DNA of 42,815 nt, from the NCBI GenBank assembly GCA_000155715.1, contig DS990600.1:149775-192589 (forward strand), in the 5' to 3' direction. The notes under the pieces were generated by a model. That model was not told the origin of the DNA. It made no database searches and was given only the letters and a program-made list of their open reading frames with translations. Shown one piece after another: positions 32,335-41,274 of the stretch (the first letter of the stretch is position 1; every line of letters starts with the position of its first letter). Source of the DNA: a gamma proteobacterium HTCC5015. Its GTDB lineage: Bacteria > Pseudomonadota > Gammaproteobacteria > HTCC5015. The position numbers and the translations under genes are program-made.

Positions 32335-33471
32335 TTATCGCTCGCCAATGGGTGTAACAGAGCGCAATTCTTCGCCCGTGTACTCGGCACTGGGGCGAAT
32401 AATGCGGTTGTCAGCGCGCTGTTCCATCACGTGTCCCGCCCAGCCCGTTAGACGGCTCATCACAAAGATGGGCGTAAACAACTTAGTGGGAATGCCCATA
32501 AAGTGATAAGCCGACGCGTGGAAGAAATCGGCGTTGCAGAACAGCTTTTTCTCGCGCCACATGACGTCTTCACAGCGAACAGAGACGGGGTACAGCACCG
32601 TGTCCCCCACATCGGCGGCGAGTTTTTCCGACCAGCCTTTAATGATTTCGTTGCGCGGGTCCGATTCGCGGTAAATGGCGTGGCCAAAGCCCATGATTTT
32701 TTCTTTGCGCTCTAGCATGCCCATCATTTCCTGCTCGGCGTGATCGGCGTCGGTAAATTTCTCGATCATTTCCATTGCCGCCTCGTTGGCGCCACCGTGA
32801 AGCGGGCCACGCAATGAGCCAATCGCCCCGGTGATGCAGGAGTAAATATCCGACAACGTCGAGGCACACACGCGAGCGGTAAATGTCGATGCGTTGAATT
32901 CGTGCTCGGCGTAGAGAATCAAAGAGACATTCATCACATCTTCATGCAACGCTTTGGGTGCCTCGCCGTTGAGCATGTGCAAGAACTGTCCACCGATGGT
33001 GTCGTCGTCGGTTTCCGTTTCGATGCGCACGCCGTCGTGGCTAAAGCGATACCAGTAACAAATAATGCCGGGGAATGTGGCCAACATGCGGTCGATTTTT
33101 TCTTCTTGGTCGGGGAATTGGCCGACAACACTGTTGTCTTCGCCTTCCAAATTACCCAACACCGAGCACCCCGTGCGCATCACATCCATCGGGTGAGCAT
33201 CGGCGGGAATGCGTTCGAGCACTTCTTTCAGTGCTTGAGGCAAACCGCGCAGACCTTTCAATTTGGTTTTATAGGCGTCCAGCTCCGTTTGGTTAGGCAA
33301 CTTGCCCTTGAGAATCAAATGGGCGACTTCTTCAAAAATACAATGGTTCGCCAAGTCCTTTACATCGTAGCCGCGGTACGTCAGCCCCGATCCCGATACG
33401 CCAACCGTCGACAGTGCCGTTTTGCCCGCCACCTGGCCACGCAGGCCCGCTGTGTTTTGTGGATTTGCCAT
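32335..33471 (-). CDS. prpC: 2-methylcitrate synthase
   Basis: This 378-residue citrate-synthase-family enzyme has the catalytic histidine regions GPLHGGANEAAMEM and MGFGHAIYRESDPR and the Asp region FCNADFFHASAYHFMGIP. The short length and YRGYDVKDLANHCIFEEVAHLILKGKLP at the N-terminus fit PrpC rather than GltA. It condenses propionyl-CoA with oxaloacetate. I chose the ATG at 33471 because AGAGG lies about 9 bases upstream; a TTG three codons earlier is less likely. It starts 41 bases after the DUF445 gene, so it may be read from that gene's promoter. Confidence 0.95.
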   Translation of the reverse strand: MANPQNTAGLRGQVAGKTALSTVGVSGSGLTYRGYDVKDLANHCIFEEVAHLILKGKLPNQTELDAYKTKLKGLRGLPQALKEVLERIPADAHPMDVMRTGCSVLGNLEGEDNSVVGQFPDQEEKIDRMLATFPGIICYWYRFSHDGVRIETETDDDTIGGQFLHMLNGEAPKALHEDVMNVSLILYAEHEFNASTFTARVCASTLSDIYSCITGAIGSLRGPLHGGANEAAMEMIEKFTDADHAEQEMMGMLERKEKIMGFGHAIYRESDPRNEIIKGWSEKLAADVGDTVLYPVSVRCEDVMWREKKLFCNADFFHASAYHFMGIPTKLFTPIFVMSRLTGWAGHVMEQRADNRIIRPSAEYTGEELRSVTPIGER

Positions 33472-33512
33472 GGTATTCAACCTCTTTATCTAACGAAAAC
33501 TAACGACAGCGC

Positions 33513-34736
33513 TTAGCTGCCAAACACTAAAAAGACCTGTGATAAGCCCGCCATAAAGCCCAGTGCCGCACCCACGGCAATCAGTATCCACTCGTCCTCT
33601 TGGAAGGCGGGGCGCAAGACATCCTGAAACTCCTCAGGACTGAGCTGGCAGAAGCGATCCGTCAAGAGGGCCTCCACCTGATTGGCGCGATACTCCATAA
33701 ACTGGGGATCGGAAAATGGCTCGTGGGCGTGGCGCAAAATGGTCGCTGACATCGAACCCGCCAACTTGTCGAATGCATCGGGGCCGAGAAACTGCTCAAC
33801 CATCTCTGGTGGTACGCTATCGTCCTGCAATTGGTATTGGCGCACGCGCTCGTCGACAATATGGCGCACCCCTTCGGCTTTAGAGCCCGTCAGTATCGAC
33901 CCCATAATGCGGTGGGTATTCAACAACTCGTGGGCAAGAATATGGCTATAGCGCTTGGCCACTTCTTTTTGACGGCGCAAAAACATGCCCTGAATTTGCC
34001 ACGGCCCTACTTTAATAGGGTGCAGCGGCCGAAAAATAATATTGAGCGCTAGCCAGTTGGTGGCGAAACCCACCATCAAGCCAAACAGAGGCCACAGCCA
34101 AATAAGCGGAGCAAAGTACCAAACCAGTAGCTGCACCACGCCAAATAGGCCGCCAAACAACAGGCCACTCTGCACAATAAAGCGCAGTTCCTTGCGCCCC
34201 GCTTCGAGAAACATGCGGTTGAGGATACTGGGGTTCGACTCCAGCGACTCTACCGCCATCTCTTCGAGGTCAAAAATCTCATCGAGCTTGTCCAAGCCCT
34301 CAAAAATCAACTCTTCCAGCACATAGGGCAGGCGTTGACGCACGGTGCTATAGATATGCTGTTTAATCGGATCGGGCAGTGCATCCCACTGCTCTTGATA
34401 GTGCTCGCAGATCACTTCATCGACAAACCCTTCTAGTCGAGGGTCGACATACTCAACGAGGTGGTCAATGACTTGATCGGGGCCGAGGCGGTCGATTAAA
34501 TCGCCAATATTGCCAATGCGGCTGAGCGTTTTTTCCACGGAGATGCGAGCCATTTTGCCCGCTTTACTGGGAATAATACCCTGCCACCCCAGCCAAGGCT
34601 TGATGCCCACAAACTCTAGCGGCCAAAAAGTCAGCTGAATCGCCACCCAATTTGTCACCCAGCCAAGCACAGCGGCCCCCACGGGAATACTGACAAAGCG
34701 CCAGAATTCTAGGTTATAGAGGGTTTGTTCCAGCAA
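33513..34736 (-). CDS. DUF445 membrane protein
   Basis: This 407-residue protein has the DUF445 arrangement: an N-terminal helix with GAAVLGWVTNWVAIQLTFWPLEFVG (about residues 18-42), a long charged helical region, two central membrane helices (about 190-235) with a repeated GFATNWLALNIIFRPL, and a final helix ALGFMAGLSQVFLVFG at the C-terminus. The two NW-A motifs are a family mark. Function is unknown. It lies upstream of prpC on the same strand with a 41-base gap, an unusual partner for methylcitrate genes. The opposite TetR gene begins 200 bases away. Confidence 0.88.
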   Translation of the reverse strand: MLEQTLYNLEFWRFVSIPVGAAVLGWVTNWVAIQLTFWPLEFVGIKPWLGWQGIIPSKAGKMARISVEKTLSRIGNIGDLIDRLGPDQVIDHLVEYVDPRLEGFVDEVICEHYQEQWDALPDPIKQHIYSTVRQRLPYVLEELIFEGLDKLDEIFDLEEMAVESLESNPSILNRMFLEAGRKELRFIVQSGLLFGGLFGVVQLLVWYFAPLIWLWPLFGLMVGFATNWLALNIIFRPLHPIKVGPWQIQGMFLRRQKEVAKRYSHILAHELLNTHRIMGSILTGSKAEGVRHIVDERVRQYQLQDDSVPPEMVEQFLGPDAFDKLAGSMSATILRHAHEPFSDPQFMEYRANQVEALLTDRFCQLSPEEFQDVLRPAFQEDEWILIAVGAALGFMAGLSQVFLVFGS

Positions 34737-34935
34737 GAGTGATCTCCGAGAAATAGAGCGGGCACTAGATTACACCAGCGCTGAGCCATTTCCCAAATGC
34801 TGAACGGGGTTTTAAGTGTCGATTTTAAACGGCTACATTGTTGAAAGACGCCACACTGACACACATGGCGAGTAAAAGGTGCTTCACTGCTTTTTTTAGT
34901 TGTTTTACTCCAATTTTAGCTGCCATGATCACGCC

Positions 34936-35643
34936 ATGACAGAAAAGCGATCAACCGTTATTACTATGGATCAGACTCTCAATATTAAAGAACGCCTCAT
35001 TCTCGCTGCACTGGAATTATTTGCCGAGCAAGGGATTCACGGCGTTTCCATGCGAAATATCAACGTGCTAGCAGGAACGAAAAACTCCGGTGCCGCTCAC
35101 TATCACTTTGGCAACAAACTCGGTTTGCTAGAGGCGCTGCTCGCCTATCTCAACACAGAAATCGGCATGCTTCGGGAAGCCCGCTTTGAAGCCTTGAAGT
35201 CACTAGATCGAACAGAGTTAAAGCCCCGCCAAGTACTGGAGAGCTTCTACGCGCCCTATGTTGAACTCTACCAACAGCGCTCTTTTGGCCCCAAGGCCAT
35301 CAAGTTCTATGCACGCCTAGCCGTTGAAGGCGACCCCAAGATTCAAGAGCTCATCAATCAATACCACAGTCGGACCTTCCAGACGCTAGACGAATATATG
35401 GCTTGGGCTCTGCCCGATGTAAACCGCACTTGGATGCGCCGCCAGCTCTTGTTCAGCTGGATCAGCGCCATTCACGGCTTGGCCGATCTCGAATACATGC
35501 ACAACACCTTTTTTGGCGACCTCAGCACGGATTCGATGGATGAGCTGATGGATCAATTTCTCGATTTCATCTCGGCGGGCATGTTGGGACTTCAGCAGGA
35601 GTCCACCAATAAAGGCAAAGACAGCGGTAGCGCCATTGCCTAA
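34936..35643 (+). CDS. TetR/AcrR-family regulator
   Basis: From the ATG at 34936 this is a 235-residue regulator with DNA-binding domain RLILAALELFAEQGIHGVSMRNINVLAGTKNSGAAHYHFGNKLGLLEALLAYL (about residues 20-72). The recognition helix around SGAAHYHF is typical of TetR proteins. The C-terminal half is helical, with a long SWISAIHGLADLEYMHNTFF segment. It points away from the DUF445-prpC unit, so that unit is a candidate target. Usual prp regulators are PrpR types, and none is seen here. A bidirectional terminator follows. Confidence 0.88.
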   Translation: MTEKRSTVITMDQTLNIKERLILAALELFAEQGIHGVSMRNINVLAGTKNSGAAHYHFGNKLGLLEALLAYLNTEIGMLREARFEALKSLDRTELKPRQVLESFYAPYVELYQQRSFGPKAIKFYARLAVEGDPKIQELINQYHSRTFQTLDEYMAWALPDVNRTWMRRQLLFSWISAIHGLADLEYMHNTFFGDLSTDSMDELMDQFLDFISAGMLGLQQESTNKGKDSGSAIA

Positions 35644-35662
35644 TGGATCACCGAGCCCCATA

Positions 35663-35690
35663 AAAAAGCCCCGCACCAGCGGGGCTTTTT
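35663..35690. terminator. Bidirectional Rho-independent terminator
   Basis: AAAAAGCCCCGC and GCGGGGCTTTTT form a 12-bp stem around a 4-base loop (ACCA). The stem has A-runs and T-runs on both sides, and serves the convergent TetR and OmpA-like genes. Confidence 0.93.
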
Positions 35691-35715
35691 ACGAATACCA
35701 ACTAAGGCTTTTCAG

Positions 35716-36393
35716 TTAGCTTTCTTTCGTCACAGGCAACAGTGTGATCTCTACTCGACGGTTTTGCTCGCGACCAGACTCGGTGCTGTTGTCGGCGATG
35801 GGGCGCGCTTCGCCAAAACCGATCACCTCAAAGCGCTCATTCAACACGCCTTTTGACTTCAAGTAAGAAGCGACTGAGCTGGCGCGCTTTTCGGACAACA
35901 CTTGGTTGTAGCTATCGGAACCCGTGCTATCCGTGTGACCGGATACGGCAACGATGGTTTTATCGAATTCTTCCAACACAATGGCCACTGAATCCAAAAC
36001 GTTGTAGAAGCTAGAGCTGACATCTGAGCTGTCCGTTTGGAAGGTAATGTTACCGGGCATAATCAGGTTAATGTTGTCGCCATCGCGCTCGACACTAACC
36101 CCCGAGTCGCGCAATTTTTCGCGCAGCTTCGCCTCTTGGCGATCCATGTAGTAGCCAACGCCACCACCAATGAGAGCACCGCCACCCGCAGCTTCTAAAA
36201 TTCGCTCTTGGCGCTTGTCACTGTCGGCATCCTTGTTGTCGATATATGCCACTACAGCGGCAATACCCGCACCAATGGCTGCACCTTTTGTGGTGTTGTT
36301 CACTTTTTTCTCGCCCGTGTAGGCATCAAAGGTTGTACACGCTGATAGTGCAAGAGTGGCGCTAGCAGCCAAAGCAAGTGCGGTTTTTTTCAT
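35716..36393 (-). CDS. OmpA-family lipoprotein, YiaD-like
   Basis: This 225-residue lipoprotein has lipobox LSAC with C19. A Gly-rich glycine-zipper-like region follows (KGAAIGAGIAAVVAYI and GGGALIGGGVGYYMD, about 35-85), then an OmpA C-terminal domain at about 115-222. The domain has NITFQTDSSDVSS, VSGHTDSTGSDSYNQVLSEKRASSVASYL and GEARPIADNSTESGREQNRRVEI. The domain binds peptidoglycan, and the lipid anchor holds it in the outer membrane. YiaD of E. coli has this architecture. It stands as a single gene. Confidence 0.92.
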   Translation of the reverse strand: MKKTALALAASATLALSACTTFDAYTGEKKVNNTTKGAAIGAGIAAVVAYIDNKDADSDKRQERILEAAGGGALIGGGVGYYMDRQEAKLREKLRDSGVSVERDGDNINLIMPGNITFQTDSSDVSSSFYNVLDSVAIVLEEFDKTIVAVSGHTDSTGSDSYNQVLSEKRASSVASYLKSKGVLNERFEVIGFGEARPIADNSTESGREQNRRVEITLLPVTKES

Positions 36394-36504
36394 GGTCGTC
36401 CTCTGTTTTCAGTGGGTAAGTAGGGGGATAATGTACCAAAATCGGCAGCGTGTAAAAATAACGCGCGCCTATCACAACACTTTGTAACATCACGAGGTCA
36501 CACT

Positions 36505-36816
36505 GTGGATTTACTCGATCGCTTACTCGACAAGGGCTCGCCCTATATTTTCGCACTGATCTACGATATCGACGAGCGCGCGCTCGTTATAGAAATGCTG
36601 AAAGACCCCAAGCAAGCGGATCGCCCTTTCCGACGTGCGATTTTCCCCGGTGTTACTGCCTTTCGTGAAGAGAGCTTGCTCGATGAGCCCGACGACGAAA
36701 ATCTCGACGACTTAGTCGACATCCTGCCGTTAAAAGAAGGTGGCTACATTATCACCACCTTCAAGAAAGCGCTCACTATCCACACTCGGGAAGAACCGAT
36801 TGTCGAAGCCGCGTAA
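36505..36816 (+). CDS. Small acidic cytoplasmic protein
   Basis: This 103-residue protein starts at a GTG with GAGG 9 bases upstream. It has no signal or membrane segment. The sequence reads as a compact alpha/beta domain: LLDRLLDKGSPYIFALIYDIDERALVIEML, a basic FRRAIFPGVTAF stretch, a very acidic DEPDDENLDDLVDIL linker, then EGGYIITTFKKALTIHT. I do not recognise the family. It is divergent from the OmpA-like gene and convergent with the TRAP operon. Confidence 0.72.
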   Translation: MDLLDRLLDKGSPYIFALIYDIDERALVIEMLKDPKQADRPFRRAIFPGVTAFREESLLDEPDDENLDDLVDILPLKEGGYIITTFKKALTIHTREEPIVEAA

Positions 36817-36833
36817 CGGGCGCGGAAACACGG

Positions 36834-38120
36834 TTACTCAATTAGGAATAGACTCAGAGCGGGCCAATAGGTAATGACCAATACCGTTGCAAATAAAATC
36901 ACAAAGAAGGGGATGGTAGCGCGGTAGAGCTCCATCACAGGCCGATTAAAACGGAAGCTCGCAATAAATAAATTCATGCCCACGGGCGGCGTAAAGTAGC
37001 CCAACTGCATATTGGCCAAGAACAAAATGCCTAAATGCACGGGATGAATCCCATATTGCAGGGCGATGGGCAAAATAATGGGCACCATAATGACGATGGC
37101 GGAAAAAATATCCAGCATCATGCCTAGCACCAATAAAAACAGCGTTAGCACCACTAAAAAGGTGTAGGGGTTATCAATAAAGGTTCGAATGGTTTCGAAC
37201 AATTTTGTCGGCACTTCGGCGGTAATCATGTAGTTGGTCGAGGCCAAAGACACGCCCAGTATCACCATAATGGCGCCAACCAATTTCATGGAATCTCGCA
37301 TCACTTGAGGGAGTTTTTTAAAACTCACCTCTCGGCGTACCAGCACCGTCACCACCAACACATAGAGCGCGGTTATCGCCGCTGCATCGGACACGGCAAA
37401 AAAGCCACCGTAGATTCCACCGAGCACGACAAAAGGCAAAGGGAGCTCCCAAGCCGATTCGCGAATAGCGGCCCAGGCCTCGCGCCCATCGAAGCGTTTT
37501 GTTGCCGCGGCCGCCGTACCGCGGGCCTGCCAAATACTGTAAACAGACAGCGCTAGCACCATCAAAAGACCAGGCAATATTCCCGCCAAAAATAAATCAT
37601 CAATGCTGATGGAGATAGGCAAGGCCAGTTGTTGCGCCACGACGCCGTAGAGAATTAAAGGCAGCGAGGGAGCAAACAGCAGACCTAAGCTCCCCGAAGA
37701 TGTCATCAAGCCTAGGCCAAAGCGGTCACTGTAACCGCCCTTTTGCATGGCGGGAAACAGTAGCGCGCCCAAGGCCACAATGGTGACGCCCGAGGCGCCG
37801 GTAAAAGCGGTAAACAAGGCACAAGCGCACAATGCCACAATCGCCAGCCCGCCGGGCATCCAGCCCATTAAGGCATCGGTAATTCGAACCAGCCGCTGGG
37901 GCGCTCGGCTTTCTCCCAACATATAGCCAGCAAACGTAAACAAAGGGATCGCCGATAAAATCGGCATTTCCGCGAGGCGGTAAAACTCGACGACAACCGC
38001 CTGTAAATCGATATCAAACTGATAAAAGCCCCACAGCGCGCTAGCGCCGATAATCGCAAACAGAGGAGCACCGTAAAGCGCCAACAACAAGAGCAGAACG
38101 CCGACTACAACACCGCTCAC
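36834..38120 (-). CDS. dctM: TRAP transporter large permease subunit
   Basis: This 428-residue membrane protein has about 12 hydrophobic segments and the DctM marks AIPLFTFAGYMLGES (about 55-69), FTAFTGASGVTIVALGALLFPAM and LGYFTPPVGMNLFIAS near 385. The start is a GTG at 38120 overlapping the dctQ stop by 4 bases (GTGA), so translation is coupled. A longer frame to 38249 reads back into dctQ. With DctQ it forms the sodium-driven permease of a TRAP importer. Confidence 0.93.
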   Translation of the reverse strand: MSGVVVGVLLLLLALYGAPLFAIIGASALWGFYQFDIDLQAVVVEFYRLAEMPILSAIPLFTFAGYMLGESRAPQRLVRITDALMGWMPGGLAIVALCACALFTAFTGASGVTIVALGALLFPAMQKGGYSDRFGLGLMTSSGSLGLLFAPSLPLILYGVVAQQLALPISISIDDLFLAGILPGLLMVLALSVYSIWQARGTAAAATKRFDGREAWAAIRESAWELPLPFVVLGGIYGGFFAVSDAAAITALYVLVVTVLVRREVSFKKLPQVMRDSMKLVGAIMVILGVSLASTNYMITAEVPTKLFETIRTFIDNPYTFLVVLTLFLLVLGMMLDIFSAIVIMVPIILPIALQYGIHPVHLGILFLANMQLGYFTPPVGMNLFIASFRFNRPVMELYRATIPFFVILFATVLVITYWPALSLFLIE

Positions 38121-38629
38121 GAGGCGTCCCCTTGCTCCATATCCACCCCAGCGGGCCGATAGCCGCGCACGGCAATATAACCCACGGCATGACCTGCAAA
38201 ACGCAGAGACATCAGCGCAAAGGCAGCGGGCATAATCGACTGTATCCACCAGGCGGGAATCTCGTTAAGAAAGCGATCATCGTAGACAAAAGTGCCCGCG
38301 ACGAAGCGGTAAGCATGGAACGCCAACACACCACAGACCAACGCGGCAAATGTCGTAGCCACCGCGTGGGCCACGCGGCGAGAGCGACCTTTTAACAGGC
38401 GCCCCAGTACATCGACGGCAATGTGCTGATTACTGCGCGTGGCGAGCAATGCGCCAAACAGCGCCAGCCACAACACCAATACTTTAACCACGGGCTGAGC
38501 CCAGCTAATTCCGCTATCAAAAAACAGACGCAGGAAAATGTCCGAGGCGGAAAGGCCGATCATAGCCAACAGCAAAATCGCCACGCAGGCTTCTTCCAAT
38601 CGCTGCAAACCCTGCAATATCGTTTTCAT
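38117..38629 (-). CDS. dctQ: TRAP transporter small permease subunit
   Basis: This 170-residue protein has four membrane helices (about 13-35, 46-65, 87-108 and 128-150). It carries the DctQ pattern: LEEACVAILLLAMIGLSASDIFLR, then WAQPVVKVLVLWLALFGALLATRSNQHIAVDVLGRLL. It is the small membrane partner of DctM. It lies between dctP (12 bases upstream) and dctM (4-base overlap). Confidence 0.92.
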   Translation of the reverse strand: MKTILQGLQRLEEACVAILLLAMIGLSASDIFLRLFFDSGISWAQPVVKVLVLWLALFGALLATRSNQHIAVDVLGRLLKGRSRRVAHAVATTFAALVCGVLAFHAYRFVAGTFVYDDRFLNEIPAWWIQSIMPAAFALMSLRFAGHAVGYIAVRGYRPAGVDMEQGDAS

Positions 38630-38641
38630 GGTACAGCCGTT

Positions 38642-39646
38642 TTATTCTGCGTCGCCGCGCAGCTGAGCCAAGCGCTCGCGCACCTTGCTCAATAACGCTT
38701 TCGGAAAAACACCCTCACCTTCAAGGCGTTGTAATGTGGCATCGGCCAGCTTTTGCCACTCGGCGCGATTGGCCTCGCTCATGGGGGCAATCTCAATACC
38801 ATTCGCTTCGAGCGCCTTTAGCGCTTGCTCGTCATTGTTGCGATTGGCTTGATCCAAACGCCCAAATGCCGCCGAAACGGCCTCTTTAACAACGCCTTGA
38901 TCCGCCGTCGACAAACGCATAAAGGCGCGCTTATCCACGACCATCATACCCATAATAAAGAGCAGCGGCTCATGAGTCATCGCGTTGACACGGGTGTGCC
39001 ACTGCAGCGCGATAGCACCTGTGGGGTTGATGGCGACGGTATCAATCAAGCCCGTTTGCAAGCCGGTATAAACATCGGAAATGGGAAGTGCCACCGGGGA
39101 AATACCCGCACTTTCAAAGGTCTCGCGGCTGATGCGATCGCCCTCGGGCACCCACACCTTGCGCGATTTGATGTCTTCCACACTCTGAACGGCTCGATCC
39201 GAGAACATATAGGCGAAGCCGCCTTCTGAAATTCCCAATACTACGAGCCCTTTCTTAGCCAGCTCTTGTTGGATGACGGGGTCGATCAAATCGCGAACCG
39301 CGCGCACTTCATCATAGTTACGGAACAAAAAGGGCAAGCTATAGAGGTTGACGCCGCTGTAGTGCTGAGCGAGTGACCCCGAGGACAATGCGCCGCCATT
39401 GAGCTGGCCAATACGCATTTTGCGCAGCACACTCTGGTCGCTACCCATGACACCACCGGGATAAAACTTGAGTTTAACGCGCCCTTCTGTGCTCTCTTCC
39501 ACCGCTTGGCCCGCCGCGCGAAACTCTTTCATCCAGTGCGTACCCTCGGGCACGACGGTGGCAATTTTTAACGTTGCCGCCGAGGCATTAGCCACGCATA
39601 ACGCGGCGAGAAAACAGCTGGCAATACATTTGTATAAAGTGGACAT
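38642..39646 (-). CDS. dctP: TRAP transporter substrate-binding protein
   Basis: From the ATG at 39646 this is 334 residues with a Sec signal (cleavage likely after ASA, residue 24) and a DctP domain. Visible marks are LKIATVVPEGTHWMKEF, then LKFYPGGVMGSDQSVLRKMRIGQLNGG and VWVPEGDRISRETFESAGISPVALPISDVYTGLQTGLIDT. It binds the solute in the periplasm; the solute cannot be read from the sequence. A start two codons earlier (39652) leaves too little room for the ribosome site. The tatT stop lies 8 bases upstream. Confidence 0.92.
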   Translation of the reverse strand: MSTLYKCIASCFLAALCVANASAATLKIATVVPEGTHWMKEFRAAGQAVEESTEGRVKLKFYPGGVMGSDQSVLRKMRIGQLNGGALSSGSLAQHYSGVNLYSLPFLFRNYDEVRAVRDLIDPVIQQELAKKGLVVLGISEGGFAYMFSDRAVQSVEDIKSRKVWVPEGDRISRETFESAGISPVALPISDVYTGLQTGLIDTVAINPTGAIALQWHTRVNAMTHEPLLFIMGMMVVDKRAFMRLSTADQGVVKEAVSAAFGRLDQANRNNDEQALKALEANGIEIAPMSEANRAEWQKLADATLQRLEGEGVFPKALLSKVRERLAQLRGDAE

Positions 39647-39654
39647 AGTCATTC

Positions 39655-40494
39655 TCAGAAGTAGTCGTTAGCACTAGCGAGCAAGGCTTTCGCCTTCTCT
39701 TGCGCCAGCGTGTTGCTCAAAGTGAAACCGTCCGCTCGCGGCTCGGCGTTCACGACTTCGTTCAAAAGGCGGTCGTGAAGTTCACGATCAAAAATCAGGC
39801 GGGCGTATTTTTCGGCATAGTACACTTTGGCCATTAAATTGTTGCCATCCGACAACAGTAGCGCGCGTTCAAAATGAGCTCGCGCCTGTTCGGGGCGCCC
39901 ACCCATGGCGGGGGGCAACAGCGTTTCCAGCACCCCCATGTAGAGGTGAGCCATGCCGCCATCAAAGCGTTCATCAATGGCCAGCACACGCTGCATAACG
40001 GCTTTGACCTTGGGCAGGCTGGCGACGGCGTTCCAGTCGCCCGAATTGGCCTGCACCCAAGAGGCTTGGGCGGCGGCGTATGTAAAGAGTACAGGGAGGT
40101 CGTCTTCGTCATCGACCTCATTCAAGGCTGCCTCAAATTCGCCTAGGCGCGCATCGCGAACGGCACACAGATCCTCAAGCTCTTCGCACAGCGCCGCATT
40201 GGCATAGTTGGCGGCGCGCCGGGCCAGTTTGCGGGCACGAACCTCGTCGTCGACGAAAGACCCTGCGTAAGCGCCGTACAGTTTGGCGGCCGGCAGCAAG
40301 TAGTCAGTGTCGTCCGAATCGCCCAACACCAAGGTGTCGAGCATGATCAAATAGGCGGGGATGGCGTTCTCGACCAGTATAGGGTCGTCGTGATTGAGCA
40401 TTGAACGCGACAAATTGTCTGACACGCTCATCAAAGAGCAGCCCGACAGCCACATCACCACAACCAGAAAAAGGGGCGCTTTTATCGCCTGCAT
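39655..40494 (-). CDS. tatT: TatT-type TRAP-associated TPR lipoprotein
   Basis: From the ATG at 40494 this is 279 residues with a lipoprotein signal (VVVMWLSGC). A helical TPR-like body follows, with AAKLYGAYAGSFVDDEVRARKLARRAANYANAAL and GGMAHLYMGVLETLLPPAMGGRPEQARAHFERALLLSDGNNLMAKVYYAEKYAR. It matches the TatT component family (Treponema Tp0956), periplasmic partners of TRAP binding proteins. The gene leads the tatT-dctP-dctQ-dctM operon. TatT-linked systems are thought to import hydrophobic or otherwise unusual ligands. Confidence 0.88.
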   Translation of the reverse strand: MQAIKAPLFLVVVMWLSGCSLMSVSDNLSRSMLNHDDPILVENAIPAYLIMLDTLVLGDSDDTDYLLPAAKLYGAYAGSFVDDEVRARKLARRAANYANAALCEELEDLCAVRDARLGEFEAALNEVDDEDDLPVLFTYAAAQASWVQANSGDWNAVASLPKVKAVMQRVLAIDERFDGGMAHLYMGVLETLLPPAMGGRPEQARAHFERALLLSDGNNLMAKVYYAEKYARLIFDRELHDRLLNEVVNAEPRADGFTLSNTLAQEKAKALLASANDYF

Positions 40495-40586
40495 AACATC
40501 ACCACAGTCTTTTAGAGGGCGCATTTTACACGCACTTGAGAGCGCATGATAATCTCACTGTGTCACATTTTTAAAAACGGCGCGGT

Positions 40587-41249
40587 ATGGCTTACAAAAT
40601 TTCACTCATTGGCGCGACGGGGCTCGTCGGCCAACACTGCCTTGAGCAACTCCTCAACAGCGACTTCGTCGAATCTGTGCAGGTGCTCAGTCGTCGGCCA
40701 TTGACCGTCGAACACCCCAAATTACAGGTGACAGTGTGCGATTTTGAAGCACTCGAATCAGTGCGCGAAGCGCTGATCTGCGACGCCCTGATCAGTTGCC
40801 TGGGAACCACCATCAAGCAGGCGGGCAGCCAAGCGTCGTTTTACCGCGTCGACCACGACTACGTAGTAGAGGCAGCCAATCTAGCTCGGCAACAGGGCTG
40901 CCGTCTCGCCACAGTAATCTCTGCGGTGGGCGCCGACCCCAACTCTGGTGTTTTTTACAACCGCACCAAGGGCGAGATGGAGCGTTCGCTCGAGGCATTG
41001 GACTTCGCCTCTCTCAATCTCGTTCGCCCCTCTTTACTGCTCGGCGATCGCGGCGAAAAGCGTTTGGCAGAAGACATAGGGAAACCTTTTATGCGAGCCA
41101 TTGCACCCGCCATGATTGGTCCCTTGCGCAAATATCGTCCCATTGAGGGTCGTCAAGTCGCCCGCGCCATTGTCGCCACACTGGATGCCAATGAAGTGGG
41201 ATTGCGCTACATTTATCCTAGCGACGAAATTTATCCTAGTAACGAATAA
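40587..41249 (+). CDS. NAD(P)-binding Rossmann protein, atypical SDR/NmrA-like
   Basis: This 220-residue protein begins with a Rossmann nucleotide-binding loop SLIGATGLVGQ (residues 6-16), then VQVLSRRPL and ISCLGTTIKQAGSQASFYRVD. A VISAVGADPNSGVFYNRTKGEMERSLEALD segment holds the Y-x3-K-like pair. It resembles the HTATIP2/YbjT group of atypical short-chain dehydrogenases. The substrate is unknown. The C-terminus ends with two copies of a six-residue IYPSDE/IYPSNE unit, a small tandem duplication. It is followed by the kinase gene after 25 bases. Confidence 0.85.
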   Translation: MAYKISLIGATGLVGQHCLEQLLNSDFVESVQVLSRRPLTVEHPKLQVTVCDFEALESVREALICDALISCLGTTIKQAGSQASFYRVDHDYVVEAANLARQQGCRLATVISAVGADPNSGVFYNRTKGEMERSLEALDFASLNLVRPSLLLGDRGEKRLAEDIGKPFMRAIAPAMIGPLRKYRPIEGRQVARAIVATLDANEVGLRYIYPSDEIYPSNE

Positions 41250-41274
41250 ATAAAAAACAGCGTTGTCGGGCGAC

